This document shows, in pieces, positions 46,201 through 57,367 of a DNA stretch of 64,000 nucleotides; position 1 is the first letter of the stretch; each line of letters starts with the position of its first letter. This stretch comes from Phyto melanocephala. Lineage: Eukaryota > Arthropoda > Insecta > Diptera > Rhinophoridae. The notes beneath the pieces are model-generated. The model was given only the letters and a program-made list of their open reading frames with translations, was not told where the DNA came from and made no database searches. The position numbers were made by a program, and so were the translations under genes. The DNA lies in the NCBI GenBank assembly GCA_941918925.1, contig OW799233.1, positions 70,442,578-70,506,577 of the forward strand. Direction: 5' to 3'.

Positions 46201-46562
46201 AATTAGAAGCCTAGCTGCATTTTTTGATTTTTTATGAATTTTTAAAAAACAAAAACTTCGAAATTTTGATAAAAAAATTAATTTTTTTTAAAAAAAAAAA
46301 AAATATGTTTCTAAAACGACAGCGGATATTAGAAAGAAGTTTTACTTTTCTTAAAGAAAATTTTATTGCGGAATTTCGGTTTTTTAAGTTTTTTCAATAA
46401 GCTAAAGCGTTTTTGAGTTACGCGAACATATGTTGTGCAACCTCCTCCATTTTCGAAATAACGGTATATCTCGAAAACCAGAGCCAATCTTAAAAAAACG
46501 CGGGCACCACTGAATTCAGCGTACCCGAATTATGTTAAAATGCCAGGTGCCCAGCTTGTCAC
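43239..46562 (-). mobile_element. Family-X DNA transposon, complete with long TIRs
   Basis: Terminal inverted repeats of about 450-490 bp (43241-43690 and 46074-46560, roughly 90% identical) start GACAAGCYGGRCACCTGGC. GAAAAAA at 43232-43238 and 46563-46569 is a possible 7-bp duplication; A-richness makes it weak. It encodes one intron-containing family-X protein on the minus strand. I cannot assign a superfamily. Confidence 0.8.
44052..45690 (-). pseudogene. Family-X protein, two-exon, decayed
   Basis: It starts near MEACKKFNYFCYVRGKY (about 45687), then MSFGIPTI, FPLPHSDEIPVPDSHIPTEH, a basic helix, DWRLFIDSSKSSLKAFLLHV (about 44945-44890), ICADLKVVALLRGMQLGCTK with CFMCLWNTR, and LPPLHIKLGIVKNFIKALSP (about 44580). 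A canonical 66-bp intron (44384-44449, GTATGA...CTACAG) follows KVKEG and joins ILNGPDIRRLMKDHQF. The C-terminus reads WNCVKSVIENVLGNHRSENW. Four or more stops or shifts. The intron interrupts the conserved KEGIxxGPxIR motif. Conserved Asp (FIDSSK; C-x-DLK) are candidate catalytic residues by inference. Confidence 0.78.
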
Positions 46563-47057
46563 GAAAAAAGTGTAAATTTCTTGCACAGTGATATTATTAA
46601 AATTAGTAATAATAACAATGAAAAAATTGAAGTTATAATAATGCAAAGCTATTTATCGAGCAGACAAAATCCTACCTTTAACTAAAGGCAAGTTGTAGTA
46701 ATGGCACTTAATCTATCATTCATAGAAATTGTTATTGTACTTAAAATCAATACAATAACAATCTTGTCGCGATGCGAGGGCTTAAGTGTAAATTACACTA
46801 ACTAAGAACTACCCACCCCCTGCCTACCAGCTTCTGTTTCTCCTAGTTGGGGCGGCTGGCAGGCAACTTCTTAACCCCCTCTTCACATAGGCTTTTGAGA
46901 ATGCGTCCGCCTTTTTAAATCGTCGGTCTGCAACCATAAATCCACCAGCGTCTGTTCTCAGAGTGAGCGGCTGTTGGTCTGCGTCTGTCTCCAGTGGGGC
47001 GGCAGTTTATAACAAGCCTGGCAGTAGGCATAAAATGCAAACAACCAATCGTCCGAA

Positions 47058-48180
47058 ATGTCGAAGAAATCATGCCCTGCGTATCCGGTAAAGGGCTTCA
47101 TAATCTCCGGAGACCCAACTACTGCAGTGTCGGTATCAGGCTGTAGTAAGTTATTGGCTACTGAAACCTCGACTAGTGGAGTGGAAGCGCCAGGTTCCAC
47201 TAGCCGACTAGCTACTAGTGCGCTAAACACATGCCCGATCAAGCCGATAGGCGATCGAAACCCGAGCTTGGTACAGCGTGGTTCTTCGAAACCAGGTACC
47301 TCTAAGGCTCCTAAGGTCCGGATGGGACTAGTTCCTGTCAAAACACCAGTTTCAGGTGCCGGTGAGGTGGCTAAGACTCAGTCTGCCACTAAACCTGGGT
47401 CCCTTGTGCCAAACACTGTGCAGAAGGATCATGCGAAGAATGATTCGATGATCCCTAAAATAGATTCCCGAAGGCACAGAAAACAATCCAAAAGGGCCTT
47501 CGCTTCTAAGCGTTCCGCTTATAAAATAATAAGTCGGTTTGGTGAAAACCTTACTGACGAGCTCACGGAGCAAGATAAAAACTCTCTCCGGTGGACGAAA
47601 GCCCTCATTGAGGGGTTAAAAAGTGATCCTCCTAATGCAGGTGTAGGCAGTCCTAAACGAACGGCATCCTCTGCAGCGCCTAAACGGCAACGGTTAGAGG
47701 AGGACACTCTTCCAGGAACAAAACGTTCCAAACATATGCCTCCACGGCCACAACCAAGATCCTACAAGGAGGTGGCTAAGGACCACCTTATTTGGGCGAT
47801 CATTGACCGCAACTCCAGCGATGGCACCATTTCCTCCAGCAACTGGAAATTGGTTGTCATGGCTCTCAATGGGGTGTTCTTAAAAGTTGTTCGGACAACC
47901 CGGGACCACCACCCCAGTGCGAAGATGCTGGCTGGTACCAAGGCCACATCAAGCTCATAGCCAGTGCAGACGAGCGTTCAGCGAAGCTGTACAAGACCGC
48001 CATAGAGTCCCTCGGGGAAGTATGGTCTGGCGCGAAGCTCGAGGCAATACCTCGCGCCGATGTTTCAGTAATCCTCAGCTACCCACGAAAGACTGGAAAA
48101 TAGCCAAGGTTACTGAAGCTGTAGAAGGCTCCAGGAAGGCCACTGTTATTATAAACAGTGACTTCCTGTCTCCACTTTGA
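47058..48180 (+). pseudogene. LOA-like ORF1 (DUF4780-like)
   Basis: The start is uncertain; ATG 47058 (MSKKSCPAY) opens 301 codons. The N-terminal half is low-complexity and Ser/Thr/Pro-rich. A basic middle (RRHRKQSKRAFASKRSAYK) and YKEVAKDHLIWAIID follow. A frameshift near 47890 leads to DAGWYQGHIKLIASADERSA and VWSGAKLEAIPRADV, the DUF4780-like domain seen in ORF1 of LOA-type insect elements. Probable RNA-binding chaperone. Confidence 0.7.
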
Positions 48181-48474
48181 AAGAATCAGGAAAAGATATA
48201 CTATGGTTTTGGTACTATCTTTCTCCGGGTCTATAAGGGTAACGACAAGGAGAAGCCTCAAGCTCCGGAGAGTAAGGACTCTTCTAAGGATCTCTCCATA
48301 AGCTGTGACGATGATCTGCTCTTTCATCGGACATTCATGACACCCAATCGATCTCTGGACTAGTGGGGGAATTCTTTGATAAGATGGATGTGGCAGAAGA
48401 TGAAGACGCACTTCTAGAATCTGACGACGGTTCAGAGGACGCCGATGTCACAGTCGTCCACAGCGATCAGCTAC

Positions 48475-51400
48475 ATTGAAGGTTACTCAAATTAACCTTC
48501 ATCACTCAAAAGCGGCGTCAGCTGCCCTACTCCTCCGACTGTCTTCAGGCACGGAGGATCTTATATATGTCCAAGAACCATTGTTGTACAAGACAGGGTT
48601 TGCGGGCTAAACAAGGATGGCTACTACATTCTGTATGCAGCCGAACCAGATTTTGCATTATGGCCAAAAACAATCTTAAAGCTTTTGTTCTATTCGACTT
48701 CAGTGATAAGGACACCTGTACTAATGAGCTGTTACATGGCGCACGATCATGGAGGGGACCCACCCAACTCCATCACTAGGAAGGCGATGTCTTGCGCGAA
48801 CAAAAGGAACATCCCTCTCATAATCTGCGCAGATGCCAACGCGCGATAGGTATATGAATTTGATAGGAAATTGGAGGGTGTCGAAGGACTGCTCTTTTTC
48901 CGATCACCTATATATTGATTTCGATGTGTTTTTCGAAGTGGATTCTGAAAGTAATTTCTTGAATAGGAAAAGGACAAACTGGTCTGTTTATGCTGAGGTG
49001 CTGAATAGAAAGCTCTCTTCATGTCCAGACTCCATTCTCCACTCTGGACTTAGGAAAACTACTAGAAAAGGTAAGGCCAAGCCCACTTGGTGGAATGCCG
49101 AAATTGCAGAAAGGCGCAAAGAATGCAGGAAACTATTCAATGAGGCTAAAAGGAGTGGATATTGGGCCACATATAAATCCTCCCTAAATGGGTTTAAAAA
49201 CCTTATCAGAAGAGCCAAGAGGCAATCCTGGAGAAAATTCTGCAGTGAGGTGGAAAATTCTTCGGAGACAACTCGAAGAGAGCGGATGGTTCGTGGACCA
49301 CCAGTAGCAAGGAAACGCTGGAGGTTCTCATGGAGACACATTTCCCAGGCTGTCTAGAGCAGGACTCTCCTTCTGCTGTTGACCACACGGATGCATATGA
49401 CATATCGAATCTACCGATCACTGACCATCGCATAATATGGGCAGTTGGAAGTTTCCATCCCTTCAAGTCTCCAGGTCCTGATGGCGTAATTCCAGCGGAT
49501 CTACAGGAGAACATCGATATTTTAATGCCATGGCTTCTGGTGATATTCAGGGCATGCTTGCATTTATCCCATGTCCCATCAAGGTGGACATCCTATAAGA
49601 TTATTTTCATACCCAAGGGAAGTAAGGCCTCGCATACAAGGGCCGGAGACTTCAGGCCAATAAGTCTCTCCTCCTTCCTGCTTAAAACTCTGGAAAGGAT
49701 TATTGATGTTTATATCAGATCGTCTCTAGGACCAGAGGCTCTGTCAGGGGCACAGCATGCCTATACGAAGGGAAAATCTACGGAAACGGCGCTACACGCG
49801 CTGGTTGGCCATATTGAAAAATCTCTGAACTACAGGGACTATACCTTGGTCGTCTTCCTTGATATTGAGGGCGCCTTCAACAATGTCAAACCGGATTCGG
49901 TTCTGAACGCCTTGAGACAACTGGACATAGATCCTGCGGTCACCGGTTTTCTGGGAAAACTACTGAAATATAGGCGCATAGAATCAACTTTGGGCGCCTC
50001 TAGCATCTCCAAGGTGGCTGTTAATGGCACACCGCAAGGTGGCGTACTTTCTCCACTACTATGGAACATCAACATTAATATCCTGCTTAGGGCCATGGAG
50101 AATACGTCCTGCATGACTGTTGCTTATGCAGATGATGTGGCTGTAGCAGCTATGGGCGAAGATCCTGGACTGCTCTCGGAGCTCTTGGAATCTGCGCTAA
50201 CGTTAATACTTGGATGGTGCCAGGGATGTGGGCTGGGAGTCAATCGTGCCAAAACGAAACTGGTACTGTTCACAAGGAGGTACAAAATACCGACCTCTGC
50301 TACGCCTAGGATAGACGGGGTGGCACTAGCGCTATCCGATAATGCCAAATATTTGGGTCTCGTATTGGACAGCAAACTAAACTGGAACCTGAACACAAAG
50401 TCCAGGACCACTAAGGCGGCAACTGTATTATACTGCTGCAAGAGGGCAATTGGCCTCAATTGGGGTATTAACCCTAGGAACTTATACGGGCTATACGATT
50501 CTGTTGTCAGACCAATTCTTTATTACGGAGCGGCAGTCTGGTGGGTGGCGCTGGAGAAGAGAATCCACCAGGACAGTTTCGGACGTATTATGAGAATGGC
50601 TGCGATTATGATAACAGGTGCTCTTAGAACCACACCATCTAAGGCACTGTTCACTATTTTACACAGCGGATACCGCACTGAGGCTGAATGCCACAAGGGC
50701 ATGGAAGTATGTGAATTATGGACATGCAAGAATTTTGGGTATGATCAATATTGCTTCTCCTATTGATTACAAGGTACCTGAACCAGCATTCGATCCGGGT
50801 TTCGTGACGAATATACCGGATAGATCTGAATACGACAACGGCCTCCGACCTCCGGAGAATGCCATCCAGATATTTACTGACGGATCGAAATCACATGCTG
50901 GAACTGGATGTGGTATCTTTTCGATCCAGTTGGGTTTGGAATTGTCCCTTAGGCTACCGGATTATTGTAGCGCGATACAGGCCGAATTAATGGCTATTAA
51001 GACAGCCGTGGAACATATTCAGTATAATGAAATATCTGGCAGGGATATTTATATATATACTGACAGTAAGGCGGCTATTAGGTCCCTTGAGAGTGTGTAC
51101 AACACATCGAAAATTGCCCAAGAATGCCGGGTGTCTCTTGAGGAGATAGCGAGACATTCGACGGTTACCCTTGTGTGGGTTCCAGGACATGGGGATATTG
51201 TTGGTTATAATAGAGTTGATGCACTTGCAAAAGCCGGTACTACCTTAGATTCGGTTGAATCCAGTTGTGCTTTGGGTATTCCCTTATCGAAGGGTAAATA
51301 GCTAATCTCGCATCGATTATATTTAGATACCAAGGAAAGATGGGTGAGAGAACCCACTTGTTTGGAAACCAGAAAGATCTGGCCTGACATGGATGTGCAT

Positions 51401-51730
51401 AGGATGCAACATGCAGTGAATATGCCCTATAGGCACACATGCGAAAAGGCTGAATATCCTTAACAACGACTTCTGCATAAGTTGCGATAACGAGGAAGAG
51501 GAGGAGACGACTGAACATCTTCTCTGCAATTGTCTTGCATTCGGGGACCTGAGACGCTAGATTCTGGGTCAACGAATAAAACTTGTCTTTCCGCAGTTGA
51601 TCTGGGAAAGATCCATACCTTCGTGAACAGGACAGGATGGCTGAGGAACGACGGCCAGAGAACATAGACAAACGGGCGATGGTGCCTACGGTACCACAAC
51701 GGGACCCTCGGAGGAGCCAAGTGAGCTATG
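48475..51730 (+). pseudogene. LOA-like ORF2: endonuclease, RT, RNase H
   Basis: The endonuclease starts LKVTQINLHHSKAASAALLL (about 48480). A deletion at about 48845 joins ICADANAR to WRVSKDCSFSDH, losing the catalytic middle. RT occupies 49330-50766: FRPISLSSFLLKTLERIID, FLDIEGAFNNV, TPQGGVLSPLLWN, and YADD at residues 266-269. After a shift near 50700, RNase H shows D-E-D-D (FTDGSK, QAELMAI, YTDSKAA, YNRVDALA). A further-shifted C-terminal zinc-finger-like CISC...TEHLLCNC lies at about 51470-51540. Confidence 0.85.
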
Positions 51731-52260
51731 CCTTCGGGCGGCTGCCGGATTTAACCTAACGTAAAATCAATATTTAACAATATTTAAGAAAATAATATTT
51801 AGGCTCAACAAAAAGAAAACATTTCTTGTTAAAGTCGACTATAATATTATTTTTAATAATTTTTTTTAAGTTTATTTTAAAGACAATAACAATTTTTATG
51901 AACAATAAAGTAAAGTCTACTTTAAAATTGATAACTTGTAATTTACAATTGATATTTTTTAAGTTATAAATAGTAATCCAAAAGTATTCATTAAATATAT
52001 ATAAAAACCAATTGAATTTTTAAAATGAATACATTTGATAATTTTTAAAATTCAATAAATAATTATGCAACACAAATTGAGGTGGTATAGTTATATAAAC
52101 GAAAATAATTTATGCTTACAAAAAAAGTTAATTCAAAAATAAATTATAAATATTTATCCCTTTTTTGTACACATTTAACAATACAATTTTTTCCTGTTTC
52201 ATTCTTCAAAAAATTACAAAATTCAATACATGTATATCCAAAAACAGTACAAATATAAAA

Positions 52261-53670
52261 CAAGTAAGAGCAGTATATTCGGCTGTGCCGAATCTTTTAT
52301 ACCCACCACCAGTTTTCCGTTCTTTTGTAGCTAGGGTTTTTTTTCCGAAAAGTTTTGTTTCCCGGAAATGCGAAATTTATTTTTTAATATACCGCAGCAA
52401 AACAAATAAAAAGTAAATTTGTTTTTAATTAAAAAAAAACTTTTTATTAAAAAGCATAAAATAGTTTATAATGTAAAAGAAACACTTCATAACTATAAAA
52501 ATTAATAAATAAACTTGAATTTAAAATATAAATTGAGTAAAAATATTTTTTATTGAAAAAAATATTATTCTCTAGATACGAGATCAAATACATATGAGCA
52601 CAAAAAAACAGAAATACAGGTACTTTAGCTATGAGGTCAAAAATAAAATCATTAGAATTCAATTTCAATATAAACATCTGCTTTCGAATCGTAGCCACCT
52701 TCTTTATTTCCCGGGATCCCGAAAAATAATCCCGGGAAATCGGGAAGATTAAATAACTCAAATTCCCGGGAAATAACCCAATTTACAGCACAAAATGTAT
52801 TTGTTTGTTATTAACAGTAATCGCTATGCAATAATCTCTTTATACTAAAATATGTATCACTTTGTTTGTATAACTTCGTTATGCTAGTAAAATGTTTTCG
52901 TAAATTTAGTCCTTCAATGAAAGTGGGCGTTAAAGTAGGCGTGTTGAAGTTGTTTCTACTAATGAATGCAACTTAGATAATTAACTAAGTCCTTTATTAT
53001 TCCAAAATCTTTATTCATAGAGAAATTATATGAATTTGAGATAAGCCGTTATATGGGATGTGGGTGTTAAAGTGGGCGTGTCACCTAAATTTTCAGGCAT
53101 AACAATGACATTGACTAGAAGGATATCTATAGCAAATTTCATCATCGTAGCTCTAATTTTGTCGGTTTTATGAGCTTTTAAATTTCATTAACAGTGGATA
53201 AAGTGAAAAGTGGGCGTAGTAGTAGGCGTGTCGAAATTGTTTTTAATAATAGTTCTTTATTATTCTAAAATCTTTATTCGTAGAGAAATTATATGAATTT
53301 GAGGTAAGACGTTATATGGGAGGTGGGCGTAAAAGTGGGCCTGTCACATTTATTTTCCGTTTGGCCATTTGTGGAAATTTTTAGAGTCGTATATCCAATT
53401 TTGTTGCTTTTATGACGTTTTTGTTTTATATATATATTCAGGAAATATATATTCGAAGTTTCATGATTCTACGTTAATGCGTTTGGACACAATTTCATTT
53501 TATTCGATGTTCGAAGGATACGGTTTTTTCGACCTACTCTTGCTTTACGAGCTATAACTCTCTTCCTAATATTCCGATTTAGCCCATTTTAAATACCAAT
53601 AACAAACCTTGTCAATAAGAAAGATTCTGGCAAAATTTGAGCCACCTAGCTTACTTTTTCGTACTGTTTT
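52261..53670 (-). mobile_element. DINE-type element, related to the 33-36 kb block
   Basis: The inverted 3' end AAACAAGTAAGAGCAGTATA with hairpin TTCGGCTGTGCCGAA is at 52259-52291. Units with GTGGGCGTTAAAGTAGGCGT are homologous to 33640-34300. No 5' end is seen. A separate insert lies at 52330-52775. Confidence 0.72.
52330..52775. repeat. Insert with repeated CCCGGGA motifs
   Basis: It starts CTAGGGTTTTTTTTCCGAAA and ends TTCCCGGGAAATAACCC. Several CCCGGGA or TCCCGGGA sites are concentrated in 52705-52775. It interrupts DINE sequence that is continuous at 33040-33108. Probably an hAT-like MITE, but ends are not proven. Confidence 0.45.
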
Positions 53671-54458
53671 AGGTATTGTGAATATAACAGTAAATATTAC
53701 ATAAAACAGTACATGTACTATTTAAAACAGAACGATTGGCAACCCTAGTTAGATAGCACAATCATAAATTTATGAAAAAAAGTTTGAGAGTAATATTTTG
53801 TCTTCCAAATTTAACTGACAGAAGACAATTTTATTAGTGAACACGACGAAATAAAAAACTCGTTTTAGAGAAAATTGTAGATAGCAAGTTTTGAATATAA
53901 GTCCTCAAAATACTTTTCGAGAACTCTATGCGACAAGCAAAAATTCCCAAAATAATTACTTACTGCAAAAATTATTTCAAATTCCATGTTAGCGTTTTTT
54001 AATTTTAAATTTATAAATATTTAAATCCTCGTAACTTTGGAACAACGTACTTGATTGATTGATTGATTGATTGATTGATACTTGATAAACTATTCTATAA
54101 TATCTGTAATTGCAAAGCTATCGTCAAATGATGCATCAAAGTGGTACAAATATGTTGGTGAGGTTCAGAAATTATTGTGTGCAGAGTATGTACAACAAAA
54201 TCATCTTCAGTTTAAATTATGTTTGGTGTTAACATGAAATCATATGTGAGTAATAATATTCTCCAAATGTTAAAAGAGGGTTTCAAATTTAAAGAGAGTT
54301 ATTAAGAGAAGATGTTTAACAACATATTATAAAATACCAACAACAATATAAGAGGAATTATAAAAAATGCAAGCAACAAAATTACTACGAAATAAAAATA
54401 CTATAAAAACTTGTGAGTGAATCCTTACGACCACATAAAATAAGTAAAGTTAAAAATA
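53671..54458. other. Unassigned; contains (TTGA)n microsatellite
   Basis: No frame recognised. TTGA is repeated about seven times at 54048-54080. GGCAACCCTAGTTAGATAG at 53738 resembles the flank of the hAT site (26353-26372), suggesting a shared older repeat. Confidence 0.55.
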
Positions 54459-55452
54459 AACAAGTAGCACTCCTACTTATTCGGCCATGCCGAATCTGAT
54501 AATACCCTTCACCATCATGTACATAGGTATAATCCCGCATCATAGCTTAAGCTATATTTCATGTTATAAGCCATTTTTCCTTATTATTTCCGACGCCATC
54601 TTTGATTTTGTACTTTTTAAGTAAGTAACTGTATTCTACTAGTCAAGCCCTTTCGTTTGATACCCATATTAGTGGGGTAAAAAAAAATTGTTCCGCCATT
54701 TTGTTTCAGACGCCATCTTGTATTTTACATTTTTTAAATAATTTACTGTATTTTACTGGTCAAGGCCTTTCATTCGATACTAATATTAGTAGGGGGTTCA
54801 AGAAGTTACATTTTAAAATACCAGTTTTGACCCATATATAAATTTATTGTCCGCCATTTTGTAGTGGCGGCCAACATGAATTCAAATTTTGTTTATAGGG
54901 CTTATATTGCGCTAGTCAAGTCCTTTCAGATGATACCAATATTGACTCCCTCGGTTGTCTAGAAGCTGGAAAAAATTGATTTTCGTTTGTAAATTTTTGG
55001 AATATATATTTTAAGAAAAAAACTTTTGCCTATAACTTTACCGATTAGAGCCCGCTTTATCCAAAATTTTTCACGAATATCTCTAGGGGCATATTATATC
55101 TACAAATAGTGGCAAAGGTACCCATAAATTATTCTATGGCTGAAACATTTTAATTTTGGTGGCAAAAATAGGGGAAAAAACAGAGGCATATCACATGCTC
55201 ATATCTCAGAAAGTTATGGTCCGATTGTGCTGAATTTCAATAGCGATTCATTCCCGGGTATTTCCAAAAGATTAATACCATACGCAGATCTGGTTGCTTC
55301 TAAAAGTTGATTTCATCCAACACACGGACATACGTACAGGGCTTAATCGACTCGTCTCGTTTATGGGGTCGGAAATGAAAATTGTAGAAATTCCAACGGA
55401 ATGACAAAGCTATATACATATACCCTTGTGCACCACAGGTGAAGGGTATAAA
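54459..55452 (-). mobile_element. DINE-type element with rearranged 3' tip
   Basis: 5' end at 55452 (CACAGGTGAAGGGTATA), Helentron-type body, and near the 3' end TTCGGCCATGCCGAA followed by TAAGTAGGAGTGCTACTTGT. That tip itself is a small palindrome (GTAGCACTCCTACT). The 54462-54885 part is homologous to 61880-62301. Confidence 0.75.
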
Positions 55453-56104
55453 AAAACAGTTCTCAGCAAGTCGAATTCCTACAGGTGAAATTATTAGCCA
55501 GCTGATGGGGAAACTTTTTTTCAAAATTGGTTTAATTTGTCTTGATTTTATTTATTAATGCAGGGAAGGAAAATGTGATTTTGTCTTCGTTATTAAACAA
55601 TTAACTTAAGTGTACTTATTTGATAATAAATATACTAAATTTCTGTATATTTGTTGATTTTGCGTCATTAATAATGTGTTTCAAAAATTTGTATCCTTTT
55701 TTTAATTAAATTTTATTATATTTAATAAGTCCTAACAACTCTTCCATCCCTGATATACGAATTGGCCTTAACATAAAACATCCCCTCAAAAGTTGCTTTA
55801 TTGTATCAATTCGCCGATGCATATACATACCCGTATGAATATGCCTTGGTTATCACTGTCAAGAAAAAGTACATTTTTAAAATAAAAAATTGGGTTTTTA
55901 AATACATCTTCTAAGCTTAATTGTAGTTATAAATACTATCAGTTAGGTTGAATATAACTAAGATTCATGGTTAATAAAATTATTATGTGAGTTTTTACGT
56001 AAGGAGTCGGATATAATCATTTTAATGTTAAAACAGTTTTAATAAATAATTGTTTTCTTTACTGGTTTTTGGTTTATTACATTAATATTATACATAAATA
56101 CACA
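55453..56104. other. No recognisable feature
   Basis: AT-rich, with stops in all frames. Confidence 0.6.
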
Positions 56105-56640
56105 TAGAGCTTTTAATTTATTCACCTTCATATGCATTGTTAAAAGATTCTTCCTCCTCAAAAGCATCAACAGATAATAATGAAAGAACTTCTTTTGTTA
56201 TCAAACCTCGAAAGGGAATGTGACGCAAACTTGCGATAAAAAGAGTCGATTGAAATGATCAGTATTTGTGTCTATTCTTGATGTTTTTATAGTAAACATC
56301 TTCGTCGTGTCCTTATTTCTTGCTTCTTGAGCTTTTTCTGACAGCTGTCCTATAGGAAGAATGCAAGACCTTATTATGTCTTTCCTATGAAAAAGGATTT
56401 TATGGACGCCAACTGGCATAATGTACCTTGGATATTAGTTTAAGTACTTTTGATCCATTTTTCGGCTAGCTTAAAACAAATATTTTATTTTTGCCTTAAG
56501 ATTTCTTTTCACGTCTTCTGGTATATTTTGAACACCATACCTAACCATTATTAATGCCAATAAGACCTCCTTGCGATTTATTTTGGGAGTTTTTACCCAT
56601 TCTCCAAAACTTTCCTTTCGCGAAAGAGTGGAGGTCATAC
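56105..56640 (-). pseudogene. RAG1/Transib-like transposase, C-terminal remnant
   Basis: The ORF from ATG 56419 reads VHKILFHRKDIIR, then LPIGQLSEKAQEARNK and a basic stretch, then DTNTDHFNRLF. In RAG1 the equivalent region runs from an H-K-x-L-x-H motif through II and IG to NESGNK, where the Glu is the third catalytic residue. Here Glu32 (56324-56326) of QEARNK aligns with it. Upstream the same family continues (TLSRKESFGEWVKTPKINRK) with shifts; a tail past 56201 is frameshifted. It is too broken to be active. Assignment rests on motif alignment from memory. Confidence 0.55.
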
Positions 56641-57367
56641 TGGATTAGTAAAAAAATTTATGGCCGTCGCAAAAATGCGGCAGATGTTTTTGGTTTACCT
56701 TAAAGTGAACACTTAAAAGATTAACTCAAATATAGTTTTACACCGGACCAATCTTGAATAAACAGCTTTAACTCTACTTGAAAAAAGAAAATAATTTATT
56801 TTTCGCACTTTCGGAACTGAATAATAAAAATCGTAATATATTTTCCTAAAAAGAAGCTTTATAATAAAAAAAATTTATGAAAATAAAATCAACGTAGCCT
56901 TTTATATCATTAATCAAAATCACACAAAAATTACCCTTCTTTTTGAAATCTGAATGCATTAGTTGAAAACAACTTTAAAGCTTACTTTTTCCTAATCAGA
57001 GTTAAAAAAAAAAAAACATAAATTACAGTTACCTATTGTATTGAGAAGCTCATTAAACGATCAGATGGAATGTTGGCAGACATTTTTTTAAATTTTTTCC
57101 AGCTAGATTTGTAATTTTCCACAGTGTGCACAGGTGAAAGGAGATTTTGATGGTCCTAAAAAAGCATAAACAAGCGCTGTGACAGCATGAAATTGTGGAG
57201 ATTTGCCGAAACTAGAAGAGTTATTGTCATCTGGGTTTGATAGAGATAGGAAGGCCGAATGTAAAGATGGAGTCAGGTATAAAGATATCCAATGCTAATT
57301 TCGTATTAACATATAAGTTACAAAAAGTCAATTGTTAAGGAGAAATACTTCTTGGCAGTAGTCAGTC
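56641..57367. other. No recognisable feature
   Basis: AT-rich; possible decayed coding in the minus strand around 57030-57200 that I could not assign. Confidence 0.5.

Larger units (their letters stand above)
43113..46707. mobile_element. Harbinger-type MITE (about 270 bp) split by a family-X transposon
   Basis: The ends GGGCCATTATTACAACTTGC and (inverted) GTGCCATTACTACAACTTGC are flanked by TTA (43110-43112; 46708-46710). The uninterrupted right arm of the foldback element has a single TTT-like site there, which confirms the boundaries. Confidence 0.8.
46753..51761 (+). mobile_element. LOA-like non-LTR retrotransposon with RNase H
   Basis: An 11-bp duplication TAAAATCAATA (46742-46752; 51762-51772) marks the ends. 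The 5' UTR is GC-richer than its surroundings (CCCACCCCCTGCCTACCAGC). ORF1 is followed by ORF2 with endonuclease, RT and RNase H. There is no poly(A); the 3' end reads GGATTTAACCTAACG. RNase H presence and the ORF1 type favour LOA (or R1/I relatives). The copy has multiple frameshifts and an endonuclease deletion. Confidence 0.85.
42960..52065. mobile_element. Palindromic (foldback) element interrupted twice
   Basis: The left arm (42960-43109 plus 46711-46752) is the inverse of the right arm (51875-52065): ACTATTTATAACTTAAAAAA, GTAGAC and ATTGTTATTG blocks recur in order. The first insertion sits at 43113-46707 (TTA duplication) and the second at 46753-51761 (11-bp duplication). Without them it is about 0.5 kb with no coding. 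Confidence 0.75.

Noticed and set aside
43232..46569. GAAAAAA as a firm 7-bp target duplication
   Set aside because: A-rich and would require the first two terminal bases to be unpaired; recorded as possible only.
47352..48411. Minus-strand frames opposite the LOA-like ORF1
   Set aside because: GC-richer sequence leaves the antisense open by chance; no recognised domain.
54048..54080. Regular short repeat considered as a CRISPR-like array
   Set aside because: Simple (TTGA)n microsatellite with no spacers.
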